From Novosphingobium sp. CECT 9465 (GTDB lineage Bacteria; Pseudomonadota; Alphaproteobacteria; Sphingomonadales; Sphingomonadaceae): a DNA stretch of 64,000 nt. The stretch is from the NCBI RefSeq assembly GCF_920987055.1, contig NZ_CAKLBX010000001.1, positions 2,156,501-2,220,500 of the forward strand, in the 5' to 3' direction. Positions 43,801 to 53,124 of this stretch are shown here, piece by piece (the stretch's first letter is position 1; every line of letters begins with the position of its first letter). The translations under genes and the position numbers were made by a program. A model generated the notes under the pieces. The model searched no databases and was not told the origin of the DNA. It saw nothing but the letters and a program-made list of their open reading frames with translations.

Positions 43801-46800
43801 ATCCACGCGCAGCGATCCGGGGGTGGTGAACGAAGCTTCCGGTGCACCGCCAATGGCGGCGGCGGTGGTCAATTGCCGGGCAGCCGTGATCGAGCCGGCA
43901 TCGATATCGCCGCCAAAGGTCAGGCCGACATCGTCCGTGAAACTTTCGACATGGCCGGTCCCGGTCAATGATCCTGCGCCCGAAAGCGCGACGCTGCCGC
44001 CGTTGACTGTCGAACCGCCAAGCAGCGCGATATCGCCTTGCGTGGATGCGATGGTCGCATTGGCGGTGCCGGAAACGAAAACCTGCGATTCAAGATCACC
44101 GGCGGTGATGTCACCCAGCGCGCGAATGCGGACGGTCGAACCCGATATCGCACCGGCGAGACGGACATCGCGGGGACTGGCGCTGCCCTGCCCGATGGCA
44201 ACATTACCATCCATGAAGATTTCACCGATGCAGATCGCGCCGTCGAGACAATCGGGATCGAGACGACCTCCGTCGTCGCGGCGTTCATCGCCAAGAGCGA
44301 TCAGCGAAGTGACGTCTGCCTGCAAGCCGTTGCCGAAGAATGTCGCCTGCCTTGCGTCGATTGCGGCGCCCGACAGGGTAATCGTGCCATTGTTGGAATC
44401 GACGCTTGTTCCGCCGCCGAAAGACAGTGCCGCGATGTCACTGGGTTCAAGCGTGTGGTTCACGGCAAGCCCACCGGCGCGGAAGCGCATGCCCCCTGGG
44501 TTGGCTGGCTGGCTGGCATTCGCCGCAATCAGATTATTCCCGTCCACGACGATATCGTTGCCGCTGGCGAAATCCATCGCGGTTGCCGATTCGATGACAT
44601 TGCCTTCCGTCACGAAGATGCCACCGCCGCTGGCGAAGCTGGCCGTGCCATCGGCACGAATTTCGCCACCGCCTTCAACTTCGCCCAGGGTGAGCGTGGC
44701 CGGGTAATAGAATGTCTGCCCATCGACGACTGCGCCCGCAGCGATCGCGATGTTGTTGCCGTAAGCGTTGCGCACGGTCACATCGTTGCCGCCGCGCACC
44801 AGCACGTTGCCGTTGGAGAAATAGCCGCTGCGCGAATCGCCGGTAATATCGTTCCCGGCATAGACATCGACACTGCCCAGACCAGCGGCGTTGGCGGGGC
44901 CATAGAGGTTGAAGTTGAAGTTGGCGTCCACCCTGAGGCTGCCGCTGGCGTGGACAGGCGCGCAGGTGGCATCGGGGCAATTCACGCTGGCGATATCGAT
45001 GGAGCCGAAGCTGCCGAGGTCGATGTCAGTGGCATTGAACTGGCCACCGTCAAAACCGGTGATGAAGATGCCGCTATCGCTGCGCAAAACGGCCGTGCCA
45101 CCCACCGTGAGGCCCGCGGAACCGAACATATCGACGGTGATGATGCCGGAAGCCTCAAGCGTCAGTGCCCCATCGATGGTGATCGGCGAAAGAAATGCAT
45201 CAATCACGATGCCGGGTTGCGCGCCGCCTGTTCCCGTTGCGTTGCCGGTGAAGCTGGCAAAGCGCATGGTATCGCCCGCCGGGTGACTGAAGTTCCGCAG
45301 GATGATGGAGCCTGCATCGTTGGCGAACAGGAAATCCCCATTGCCGGTGATGTAGTTCGTAGCGCTGGTTACATCGACATCCGTGCTGCCTGCGACAAGG
45401 TTGCCGATGTTGCCATCAAGATCATCGAACGAGGCGAAGGTGACGGTGCCACCCGCAGCATTGTCTACCGTGGCGGAACCGCCCTGCCCCGATCCACCGG
45501 GGCCGAAGCCCCCTGAGGAAAAGGCGAAATTGAAATAGGTAGTGCCGATCGCGTCGATTTCCAGTGCGCCAGCGACGAGTTCGCCGCCGTCTGCACTGAA
45601 GGAAACCACGCCGCCGCGACCGCCGAGGCTGCGTCCGGCGTTGCCGCCGTTGCCGCCGATCGCATCGGGATCGCTGGTATTGACCCCGCTGCCATCCCCG
45701 CCGATGCCTGCCAGACCGCTATCGCCATTGGCGAAAATGAGGGTTGTGTCCGTCGGTGCAAGGTTGACCGTTCCGGTCGAATTGGCGGCAATCGAAATCG
45801 ATCCACCAAGTCCCGTGCCGCTGTTACCGCCCGTACCTCCGTTTCCGCCATTGCCATTGGCATTGAAGATGGCGGAAACGCCTGTGCCGCCGTCACCACC
45901 GAAGGCATTGGCGTTCAGTTCCGCACCACCACCAGGTTCGGCCACATCGAGCCGCCCGCTGTATTCGGCGAGAAGCTGGATCGACCCCCCGGTGGCCGCG
46001 CCACCTGCGCCACCCGAAGCACCAAGGCCGGTGACAAGATCGTTGCCCGCCCCACTTGCCGCGTTGCCGCCATAGCCGTTAGCATTGGCCAGAAGGCTGC
46101 CGATGCTGAGCGTTGCCTGCGGGCCAGAGGTGATCAGGCTGATCGTGCCGCCGGTGCCACTGCCGCCTGATGCGCCGGCCGATGCCTTCAAGGGCGAATC
46201 AACGTCTGCATCCGACAGATCACCACCTGCACCGCCCACACCGCTGGCGTCGAACGCCGCAATCCCGAAGGCCAGTGCGCCGCCATCTTCGGCGCGGCCC
46301 GCGATAGAACCGCCCGTGCCCGAACCGCCAGCCCCGCCTTGCCCCGTGGAGGTCCAGCCGTTGGCGGAGGCATTGCCACCCAGCCCGCCATCGCCGCCCA
46401 GACCTTCAACCGCCAGGTTGCGCGAATCGACAAAAGCGGAAACGTCCAGCTGACCAAAATTGGCAGCGATGAAGGAAACGCTGCCGCCCGTGCCTGAACC
46501 GCCTGCACCGCCGCTGCCCGCGCCATCGACCAGATCGGACCCGTTGCCACCATCGCCGCCCGAACCGCCGCGCCCCCACGCCGCAATGGCATTGCCGCTG
46601 AGTGTCAGATTGGCTTCGAACCCGTCGGAAAGGATTTCAATGCTGCCGCCCTGCGCATTGCCGCCCGCGCCGCCATGCTGATCGAGTGTGGAATTGCCGC
46701 CATTGCCAGCGCTGCCCACTGCCGAAAGTGCAGGCGTGTTCAGCGTGACGAACCCGCCAATCGCATTCACGATGGCACTGCCGCCCGTGCCGTTGCCCCC

Positions 46801-49800
46801 TGCGCCGCCGGTCTGCCCGGCTTCACCCGCCCGGCCGATACCGTCAGCGTTGAGGCTTATCAGGCGCAAATCATCGGACGACGTGAGATCCGAAAAGTCG
46901 GTGCCGATCGCGAACGTGGCCGTGCCGCCTGTGCCGCTGCCACCCGATCCGGCCAGAACCGCGCTTTCACCACCGCCATAGGCCTGGTTGCCTGAAAAGC
47001 CGCCAAGCCCGGTTGCAACGATCGCGACGGACGCAGCATCCAGATCGCCGGAAAGATAGCTGACGCCAGCCGAACCGCCAATTCCGGCTCCGCCGGAACC
47101 GGAATTGGCAAGATAGGGGCTGAAGGTGGAATCAGAGTAGGTTTCACCGCCTGCTCCACCTTCGCCGATGGCCTGGACCAATACCGACAGGTTTGTGACG
47201 TTGGGATCGGCCGCATCCTGCAAGCCGCCACCGTCGATTGTCAGCAGCGCCGTGCCGCCCTGCCCGATGCCGCCCGCGCCAGCTGTTCCGTCCGCATAAT
47301 AGACACCGCCGCCGTTGCCGTAATAGCGGGTATAGCCATAGCCGTAATCGATGGACTGATTGCCATTGGCCGAAATGGTCACCTCGTCGCTGACCAGCAG
47401 CCCGCCGGTCAGGGTGGCCGACGCATTGCCGCCGGTGCCGTTGCCGCCATTGCCTGCGCCAACGCCGGTATAGTCATCGTGATCGGCGCCGTCGCCACCG
47501 AGACCCGCTGCCGAAATTTCGAGCGAATTGGCCGTTACGATACCACCGCTCACCACCAGCGATGCGGTTCCGCCCGTACCGTTGCCGCCGTTGCCCGGAT
47601 CGAACCCGGCAAAGTTGGCGCCGTTGCCGCCTTCGCCATTGGCCATGATCTGCAGGTCGTTGACGGTGAACAATCCGTTTTCGACGGTGAATGATGCCGT
47701 GCCGCCAAAGCCGTCCGCGCCATCGCCGCTACCTGTGCCGAGCGCAAGCGAGCTGAATGCCAGAAGCCCCCCTTCACCGGAATTTGCGGTGCCCATGGCA
47801 TCCATCTGGAAACTGCCAACCTCGAAGCTGGAGGTACTGCCAGTCTGGCGGAAGCTGGTTGTTCCCCCGCGCCCCGCGCCAGAGGCTCCGCCATCGCCAT
47901 TGCTGTAACCCGCCGTGCCGATGGAGCGCTGATCGAAATTGCTGGCGGCAAAGGTGCTGGCATCAAGCACAAAGCTGACATCGCCGCCGATGCCGTCGCC
48001 ACCATCAACGCCATCGTCCCCATTGGCGCCATAGCCATAAGAGTACAGCCCGACAGAGTAGAGCGCATCCAGCGTTGCCCCGTTGCGCAGCGCCAGAGCA
48101 ATATCGCCGCCAGTGGCGTCCGATCCATCATTCGCGGCAGAAGCCGTGGTGTAGGCCTGGAAACTGCCGAGCGACAGCGAACTGCCGTCAATCGTGATCG
48201 CAATGGTTCCGCTGGTCTGCTCGCCGATCTCACCGTAGGCATAAGCGTTGAGAGCAAGGTAGCCCTGCCCCAGATCGAGCGCCGCGCCGTTGACGAGCGA
48301 CAATCCCACCGTGTTGGGCGTGGCAAGCGCGCCGTAGGCATTTGATGAAATGCCAAGATAACCATATAAACCATCGGTGATCGTCACATCGGCATTATCG
48401 AGCGAAAGCGCGACATCGCCGAGGGCGACGCCACCGCCTTCCGATGCACTTGCTGAGTTGCTGAGGCCGAGCGACGAAATCAGGAACGTATCGACACTGT
48501 TGGCGAACGATGCCTCTACCCAGCCCGCGCTTGCCTGCTGCGGGGCAAGATCGCTACCGAAACTCGCATTGGCTGAAGAGTCCAGTGTCATGCGGTCGGC
48601 AAAATGCAGACCGCCATCGACTGCGAAAGTAACATCGCCGGCAATCGAGGACGCTCCGGCAAGCGGGATCTGCGACTGGGAAAAATAGGCGGCGGACGCA
48701 ACGGATGTCAATTGCACACTTGCGAGCGAAACCTGCCGCGCCGGTGAATTGGGATTGTCTTGCAGTGCCGCGAATCCGACGTTGCCCGCCTGCGCGGTTC
48801 CCACCGACAATTGGCCGATACCGCCGGTTGCCTCGGACATAAGGACTGTGTCGCCATCGACGAAAAAGTCCGCATCGCGCACGACGATGCTGACATTGCC
48901 CGAACGGACGTCATCGCCCACCGATCCCGCTTCAAGGACATCGCCGTTGTTCGGGTCGCGCTTTACCAGGCCGATTGCCGTGGAAACCGCGTTCAGGTCA
49001 CCCGTGACCGCAAGACTGGCTCCGCTTGCAAGATCGACGGAAATGTCCCCGCTTGCCGTTGTGGAGGTGGAGCGAAGGTCCAAGGTTCGGCCCACCGTCA
49101 GGGCACGGCCCGTACCGATATCGACATTCAGATCGCCAGCCGCCCAGAGATAGGCATTGCCCGCGAACGCTACGTCAGCCGTCGTGGCGTCCACCGCGAT
49201 CGTGCCGCTGGCGTAACCGCTGATGTCGTTGGTGGCGGTCAGGCCTTCGATCGACAGCGAGGCATTCGCGCCCACCGGCGTATCGGTCGGCACCGATTGA
49301 CCGGCGACATTGTACCCTGCCGAAAGGATGATCGAACCATCGATATCGAACTGGGCATTGGTGGCTGCCGCATAGCCGAGCGAGCCGGAAACCACGGCGG
49401 TCATCGCCTGGTTCTTCGGCACGGCAACCAGATAGATGCGGTGGTTCGGATCGGAGAAGTTCGCAGCCGGGCCGGTGGTCGTACCAGTGTGCGAAACGCC
49501 GGTGGAATCGTCGCTTCCGCTATCGACGACGATGTCGAACAGGCCGTTGTTGATCGTGATCGTCGCAGCTTCTGCGCCGACATAGGCCACCGAACCATCG
49601 ACCCGGACCGTGCCGCCTTGCGACACGCGCGGGGCGACCATGGCGACATAACTGCCACTGGCAGAATTGGCGTTGATCTGCGCGCCGCCCGCAATCGTCA
49701 CCGACGATGCGGGATCGGGCGCCGCGCCGAAACGGATCTCGCCATTATCGCCGAACAGCCGCGAAACCGTGTCCGTAGCGGGGTCTACCGTGATCGGCGA

Positions 49801-50355
49801 AGACGTCAGCACAAGGCTGCCGACATCGAACACACCGGTCGAACCGACGACCCAGCCGCCGGGGTTGTAGAACCAGACCTTGCCATTGCTTTCGGATTCG
49901 ACCCGGCCGGCAATCGACAGCGGGCCACCGAATTGCGACGATGTGACCCGGTTGAGGACGGTATAATCCTCGCCGCCGCCATCGAACCGCAACGTATTGC
50001 CTTCGGGCAGGAACACGCCGGTCGAACTCGTCGCGTTCCAATCGAGCAGGGCTTCCGAAGCGATGACCACCACGGTATCGGTCTTCGTGCCGGAATCGCG
50101 CAGCACGGTCTCTATGCCGAACTGGATATCGGGCGTGCCAACCACGCCCTGGGCGCGAACGGGTGCAGGCGTGGCCATGAAAGCCAGCACCGCAGCGCCC
50201 GTCGAGATACCCGCCATGAGCCCGGCCAGCGCCGATGTGCGACGCCGCTTCGGCGCGCGAACGCCCGCGCGTTCCGGCATCCGCAACCACGCCTGCGTGG
50301 CGATGACGTGACCGTTGTTCAACACCGCTTGCCTGCGCACGATCGCCTCCGCCAT
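40840..50355 (-). CDS. TpsA-type giant exoprotein (filamentous-hemagglutinin-like)
   Basis: Secreted beta-helix protein of 3171 residues. The start at 50355 overlaps the tpsB stop as ATGA. An extended signal (LAGLMAGISTGAAVLAFMAT...VRAQ) precedes the TPS domain (about residues 70-210) with FNPGG-type motif YNPGGWVVGSTGVFDVGSL, the part recognised by TpsB. A glycine-rich block (about 870-1630) repeats units like GGNGTGGTASL and GGAGGSGTGGS. The region from about 1900 to 2700 has regular beta-helix turns of the form GTVNAGxxL. It ends in an acidic tail (NDDLLGDDEEDE) and shows no CDI-type toxin or VENN motif. The cargo is therefore probably structural or adhesive. Confidence 0.9.
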   Translation of the reverse strand: MAEAIVRRQAVLNNGHVIATQAWLRMPERAGVRAPKRRRTSALAGLMAGISTGAAVLAFMATPAPVRAQGVVGTPDIQFGIETVLRDSGTKTDTVVVIASEALLDWNATSSTGVFLPEGNTLRFDGGGEDYTVLNRVTSSQFGGPLSIAGRVESESNGKVWFYNPGGWVVGSTGVFDVGSLVLTSSPITVDPATDTVSRLFGDNGEIRFGAAPDPASSVTIAGGAQINANSASGSYVAMVAPRVSQGGTVRVDGSVAYVGAEAATITINNGLFDIVVDSGSDDSTGVSHTGTTTGPAANFSDPNHRIYLVAVPKNQAMTAVVSGSLGYAAATNAQFDIDGSIILSAGYNVAGQSVPTDTPVGANASLSIEGLTATNDISGYASGTIAVDATTADVAFAGNAYLWAAGDLNVDIGTGRALTVGRTLDLRSTSTTASGDISVDLASGASLAVTGDLNAVSTAIGLVKRDPNNGDVLEAGSVGDDVRSGNVSIVVRDADFFVDGDTVLMSEATGGIGQLSVGTAQAGNVGFAALQDNPNSPARQVSLASVQLTSVASAAYFSQSQIPLAGASSIAGDVTFAVDGGLHFADRMTLDSSANASFGSDLAPQQASAGWVEASFANSVDTFLISSLGLSNSASASEGGGVALGDVALSLDNADVTITDGLYGYLGISSNAYGALATPNTVGLSLVNGAALDLGQGYLALNAYAYGEIGEQTSGTIAITIDGSSLSLGSFQAYTTASAANDGSDATGGDIALALRNGATLDALYSVGLYSYGYGANGDDGVDGGDGIGGDVSFVLDASTFAASNFDQRSIGTAGYSNGDGGASGAGRGGTTSFRQTGSTSSFEVGSFQMDAMGTANSGEGGLLAFSSLALGTGSGDGADGFGGTASFTVENGLFTVNDLQIMANGEGGNGANFAGFDPGNGGNGTGGTASLVVSGGIVTANSLEISAAGLGGDGADHDDYTGVGAGNGGNGTGGNASATLTGGLLVSDEVTISANGNQSIDYGYGYTRYYGNGGGVYYADGTAGAGGIGQGGTALLTIDGGGLQDAADPNVTNLSVLVQAIGEGGAGGETYSDSTFSPYLANSGSGGAGIGGSAGVSYLSGDLDAASVAIVATGLGGFSGNQAYGGGESAVLAGSGGSGTGGTATFAIGTDFSDLTSSDDLRLISLNADGIGRAGEAGQTGGAGGNGTGGSAIVNAIGGFVTLNTPALSAVGSAGNGGNSTLDQHGGAGGNAQGGSIEILSDGFEANLTLSGNAIAAWGRGGSGGDGGNGSDLVDGAGSGGAGGSGTGGSVSFIAANFGQLDVSAFVDSRNLAVEGLGGDGGLGGNASANGWTSTGQGGAGGSGTGGSIAGRAEDGGALAFGIAAFDASGVGGAGGDLSDADVDSPLKASAGASGGSGTGGTISLITSGPQATLSIGSLLANANGYGGNAASGAGNDLVTGLGASGGAGGAATGGSIQLLAEYSGRLDVAEPGGGAELNANAFGGDGGTGVSAIFNANGNGGNGGTGGNSGTGLGGSISIAANSTGTVNLAPTDTTLIFANGDSGLAGIGGDGSGVNTSDPDAIGGNGGNAGRSLGGRGGVVSFSADGGELVAGALEIDAIGTTYFNFAFSSGGFGPGGSGQGGSATVDNAAGGTVTFASFDDLDGNIGNLVAGSTDVDVTSATNYITGNGDFLFANDAGSIILRNFSHPAGDTMRFASFTGNATGTGGAQPGIVIDAFLSPITIDGALTLEASGIITVDMFGSAGLTVGGTAVLRSDSGIFITGFDGGQFNATDIDLGSFGSIDIASVNCPDATCAPVHASGSLRVDANFNFNLYGPANAAGLGSVDVYAGNDITGDSRSGYFSNGNVLVRGGNDVTVRNAYGNNIAIAAGAVVDGQTFYYPATLTLGEVEGGGEIRADGTASFASGGGIFVTEGNVIESATAMDFASGNDIVVDGNNLIAANASQPANPGGMRFRAGGLAVNHTLEPSDIAALSFGGGTSVDSNNGTITLSGAAIDARQATFFGNGLQADVTSLIALGDERRDDGGRLDPDCLDGAICIGEIFMDGNVAIGQGSASPRDVRLAGAISGSTVRIRALGDITAGDLESQVFVSGTANATIASTQGDIALLGGSTVNGGSVALSGAGSLTGTGHVESFTDDVGLTFGGDIDAGSITAARQLTTAAAIGGAPEASFTTPGSLRVDALSLGTGSAATNARINAGGDIMVGTLKLGGNSGALDAVGTIALGSTFLADVDDLSLSAETIDFGALTVLGDLSLNGSTVTGFAAEAVGTLDVTADDLTVGFLRSLGNLTLTVVNTAALGTVESHSGSVFIDPALLTFDAISAAGAISLAGGTITGGTVDAGTTLDIVGTGPLSLISASAGSSLAIAAASLTAPSLSAVGNIALTIGGPATLGTATAGQALTITAGDITFDALSGTGVNITGADVLGQTITGSMVSIRSTTGGDVTFESVNSAGLARVAGGAVSGGTVVAGTSAELSGATLDLGSVRAGGAISYSGGAIDIAETVAGGSVLVDAGSFTFDSIRAGGNADVVADGSVIGGTVNAPGLVRFNVGGQLRYATLDGGDIFLRGASIAGGNIRARGGSGRSGEINIGTTGALTVAQLDATGSVGIDAGSLAFDTIKAGAGFATNNRSMTGNAITAKGDVSINTNDDLSLASISGADFDLSSNGAINLASITATGEVTAQADAVSLTSPGALRIRLIDATNGNVDVTAAGTINGDTINARGDIALRSTGADVSIRRLSAGYADVFSDAVRPQANVVPGVIGQGDIVIDALRDIQIDTTADAANAFVANAGGTIRLNGLATGKTMALSSADIAIASTGQLGESSHTDDIVLSNAGQSVTRLGDAIASQTSVYALGQAEFARIQSRGNLSIGGGSAMLVGDLAATAQSGTTAGQIGQTGRLSLQSSGLVSFLGAVSLANAAGNTLSVDGSDGVFLDATTGSIRLTEGQARGGTLRISGSGIAMVTRDALEDISALTDTAAITERLSANDGVTADRTLIEAEVIDLQSDREVYVQNTAVGTGFAERRGFVAGSLSIDSRDGGTLDIVINGTVDGATGIDAIDLIDLEEEFTPLSSVNGCVIANVASCGVEPVEEPPVFDQVIVRDVIAEVLDDNPEDTALQVADSFTRSTLIQINQIAPAGFEPLIDEPVTGTGNDDLLGDDEEDE
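45470..47750 (-). repeat. Glycine-rich coding repeats inside TpsA
   Basis: A run of degenerate GG-N-GG-x-GTGG units in the TpsA frame, each about 40-60 residues with a beta-strand spacer between glycine blocks. DNA-level similarity between units is moderate (GGCGG/GCCGCC-rich), so they are old duplications or under composition pressure. Limits are approximate. Confidence 0.6.
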
Positions 50356-52229
50356 CACAGCCTCCACGGAAGGAGCTGGGCCGAAAGATTAAGCATGAAA
50401 CGCGCCTTGCCCTTGACGTTGAGGCCCAGCGGATCGTGCAGTGGCACCGCCACGCCTGCATCCACGCGCACCGTATCCAGCAACGAAACGCGCATGCCGC
50501 CGCCAAGCGAAACAACCTTCTGCGGGTTCAGCCCCCGATAGGCTACATCATGATTCCACACCCATGCAGCATCGACGAAGGCATAGGGTTGTGCGGCGTT
50601 GCTGCCCGCCACCTTGGGAATCAGCGAACCGACGCGCACTTCGCCGCGCGCACCCACGCCGCTGTCACTGATGATCGAACCTGGATCATAGCCGCGCCCG
50701 ATGGTGTAGTTGCCGCCGGAGAATTCTTCATAGGAAAGCAGCTTGTCGGGCGAATACTGCGCGCGCGGTTGCAGACTGAACGTCAGCCGCCTGATCGGAC
50801 GATATTCGAACACGCCGCTGGCGCGCACGACAAAGCCCTTGGCCGTGCCCTCGATCCGGCTGGGCGTGACGGCGCCCGCGCCGATGCAGGTGACGGCAAG
50901 CGTCCCGCGACAGCCGCGAGTTGCATCGAACACGCCGATGCCCTGGCGCACCTCGACCGTCGTCCCCCAGGCCCAATTGGGTTCGAACGGGGTGAACCCG
51001 TCGCGCCCGGTCAGGCTGGCCTTTGAAACCCCGTTCGTTTCGACGCGCGCATAGAGCACCCGCAGACGATCGCGATTGAGCGGAATGTTGCCGAAATCGA
51101 GGTTCTGGTTCGCAATCTGGCCACCAGCCGAAACCGAAAGGTTGTAAGCCTGCGAACGCAGCACCGGATACGTGCCCTCGATCGAGGCCGAAAGCGTTCG
51201 CGACCGGAAATCCGATGCGGCGCCGGTAATTGTAGGATCGGTCCAACCATAAGTGAAATCGCCGTGGAGCACGAAGCCTTCCCCGCCGATCCGCATGTCA
51301 TGGCCGATCTGGAGCACTTTCTGCTCATCGAAATCGGCGCTGGCAAACAGGCTGGCGGTGGTGGCATCACCCATGCCGGTCAACCCGTTCAACTGGACGC
51401 GCGCCAGTCCGTTGTAGCGTCCGACGCTGTATGATCCGTAATTCTGCAGGCCAAGTTCGGCAAAGACAGGCACACGCCGCACGGTGACTTCGCCGATCAC
51501 CTCGCCGGGCGACCCTTCGAGCGGGCGCAAGGCCAGTCGCACATCGAGACCGGGCACGTCCTTGGCCAGCAACAGATAGCGCTCGGCAGTATGCGTATTG
51601 AACACCGGCTCAAGCGTCAGCTTGTTGAGGTACTTGAGAAGTATCCCTTCCGATGCGCCCGGATCACCCTTGACCTGTACGCGCTTGAGATGAGCGAGCA
51701 GCACATCAAGCCGCACATTGCCGCCTTCGATCTTCTGCGGCGGCACCTGCACCGCGGCGAGATAGCCGGCCTGGCGCAATGCGGTGGCCGCACGGTCACG
51801 AATTTCGCAGATGACCGAAACGGGCTGATCGGTGCCTACATAGCCCGCATAGCTTTGCGACAGGTTGAAACCGGGCAGAACCTGCATACCGGTAAACGTC
51901 ACCGACGACAGCTTGAGCCTGATCCCGGCAAAGTCAGGCGCAGCCAGCGGGCAAGGCGCGCGCTCCACCTCGGATGCGTCAACGCTGACCGGGCCACTCT
52001 GGTTAAGGGTGGCCTCGGCCACCCCGCGCTCGATTTCCTCGCGCGTCGGGGCCTGAATGCCCACCGGCGGAACCGCCTGGGCAAAAGCCGTCCCGGCCCA
52101 GCCAAGGCCGGAACATGCCAGCAAACAGGCCAGCGTAAACCGAATGCGTCGCGCTGACCTTATCAGCCCCGGAGCACATGCAGGGTAACGCGCTCTGCCA
52201 GAGAGCGACACAGGTTCGCGATAGGCCAT
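50355..52229 (-). CDS. TpsB outer-membrane transporter (ShlB/FhaC/HecB family)
   Basis: Omp85-superfamily secretion pore of 624 residues that exports TpsA. It has a signal peptide (LACLLACSGLGWAGTAFAQ), a linker, a POTRA-type domain (about residues 110-190, including VICEIRDRAATALRQAGYLA), a second POTRA near 190-270, and a C-terminal barrel with the typical L6 region YTIGRGYDPGSI (VRGY equivalent) and aromatic strands up to FMLNLSAQLLPWRL. It is followed directly by tpsA with an ATGA overlap. The 114 bp before it may hold a separate promoter; the two genes before that are FecR-like secreted proteins. Confidence 0.93.
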   Translation of the reverse strand: MAYREPVSLSGRARYPACAPGLIRSARRIRFTLACLLACSGLGWAGTAFAQAVPPVGIQAPTREEIERGVAEATLNQSGPVSVDASEVERAPCPLAAPDFAGIRLKLSSVTFTGMQVLPGFNLSQSYAGYVGTDQPVSVICEIRDRAATALRQAGYLAAVQVPPQKIEGGNVRLDVLLAHLKRVQVKGDPGASEGILLKYLNKLTLEPVFNTHTAERYLLLAKDVPGLDVRLALRPLEGSPGEVIGEVTVRRVPVFAELGLQNYGSYSVGRYNGLARVQLNGLTGMGDATTASLFASADFDEQKVLQIGHDMRIGGEGFVLHGDFTYGWTDPTITGAASDFRSRTLSASIEGTYPVLRSQAYNLSVSAGGQIANQNLDFGNIPLNRDRLRVLYARVETNGVSKASLTGRDGFTPFEPNWAWGTTVEVRQGIGVFDATRGCRGTLAVTCIGAGAVTPSRIEGTAKGFVVRASGVFEYRPIRRLTFSLQPRAQYSPDKLLSYEEFSGGNYTIGRGYDPGSIISDSGVGARGEVRVGSLIPKVAGSNAAQPYAFVDAAWVWNHDVAYRGLNPQKVVSLGGGMRVSLLDTVRVDAGVAVPLHDPLGLNVKGKARFMLNLSAQLLPWRL

Positions 52230-52343
52230 TCGACTCTACTCTCCATCAGGCGCGACCCGTGATGTCATTTATCCTTCGGCTTATTACTGCCTAAACCTCC
52301 AAATCAAAGCTTTTCGGTCAAGCCAGACTTTCACCTTCCCGTA

Positions 52344-53123
52344 TCAGGGTGAAACAACCGGCGGTTCTTCTGCCAGTGATTCCGCCAGCCAATCGAACTG
52401 TGCCTTGCAGCCATTGTCCAGCAACAACGTGCCCAGCGCCTCTGCATCGGCAGGGACGGCCTCCGGCTCGATCATCACGATCTGGAATTCGGCCACAGTG
52501 TCAGGCGTCGCTTCATCATAGATGCGATAAGTCCGGCCTTCCTGCGGCGCCAGCATTGTCTTGGGCCACGCAATGCCGACCGTCTTGGGCGGCCACTGCA
52601 TTCGCACCATTTCCCCGCCGGTCGCCTCGGTCAGCCACGTGAAGCTGCGCCGCGAATTAGCGGTACGCCACAGATAGAGATCGCTGCCGCGAGGAACGCA
52701 GACCGTGCCCCCTTGCTCGGTGTCGGCCAGCCAGATGCTTACGGGCAGGATATTTTCGCCAGACGTATCGCCAATGCCACGCACAGCCCCTGCCCGCACG
52801 GATGCTGGATTGCTCAACGAACGGGCCAGCAAGGCCGCGGCTCCGCGATCGCGGTTGACCGCGCCGTTCAGCGAAAAGGTGCCCGCTCCGCGCAAAATCC
52901 GCGTACCTGCCTTGTCGAGCACCGTCACCACGTCGCCCGCCTTGAGCGTTACCGCGGCATTAGCCGGAAGGCGCTTGCCCTTGGGATAGTTCACCGCCGA
53001 TGGGCCAGTTGACCGCACGACGACCGCTTGCGCCAGCACTTGTGCCGAAGCCCCGATGCCAAGCGTCAATGCCGCGATCATCGCGATCGTTCGCTGGGCT
53101 TTCCCGCCTGTTGAAACCGCCAT
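52344..53123 (-). CDS. FecR-like secreted protein, copy B
   Basis: Exported protein of 259 residues with a signal peptide (MIAALTLGIGASAQVLAQA). Residues 33-90 (VVVRSTGPSAVNYPKGKRL, then VTLKAGDVVTVLDKAGTRIL and GAGTFSLNGAVN) resemble the beta-rich FecR ligand-sensing domain. The C-terminal half has a second small domain with Cys residues in GGTVCVPRG and DNGCKAQFDW. It is clearly a paralogue of the next gene upstream (copy A), which ends 1 bp away. It lies in the CHAT/CHASE2/TPS operon; a role in sensing or assembling the exoprotein is an inference. There is no FecI sigma factor nearby. Confidence 0.72.
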   Translation of the reverse strand: MAVSTGGKAQRTIAMIAALTLGIGASAQVLAQAVVVRSTGPSAVNYPKGKRLPANAAVTLKAGDVVTVLDKAGTRILRGAGTFSLNGAVNRDRGAAALLARSLSNPASVRAGAVRGIGDTSGENILPVSIWLADTEQGGTVCVPRGSDLYLWRTANSRRSFTWLTEATGGEMVRMQWPPKTVGIAWPKTMLAPQEGRTYRIYDEATPDTVAEFQIVMIEPEAVPADAEALGTLLLDNGCKAQFDWLAESLAEEPPVVSP

Positions 53124-53124
53124 T

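Noticed and set aside
45470..47750. CRISPR-like or satellite DNA in the GGCGG-rich stretch
   Set aside because: The periodicity is coding (GGxGTGG units in the tpsA frame), units vary in length and there are no constant repeat/spacer blocks.
40840..50355. TpsA as a contact-dependent inhibition toxin (CdiA)
   Set aside because: No VENN-type motif, no C-terminal nuclease-like domain and no small immunity gene after it; cysS follows directly.
48760..50541. A 593-codon plus-strand open frame opposite the tpsA 5' end and tpsB 3' end
   Set aside because: It crosses two well-supported genes and shows only Arg/His-rich shadow sequence.
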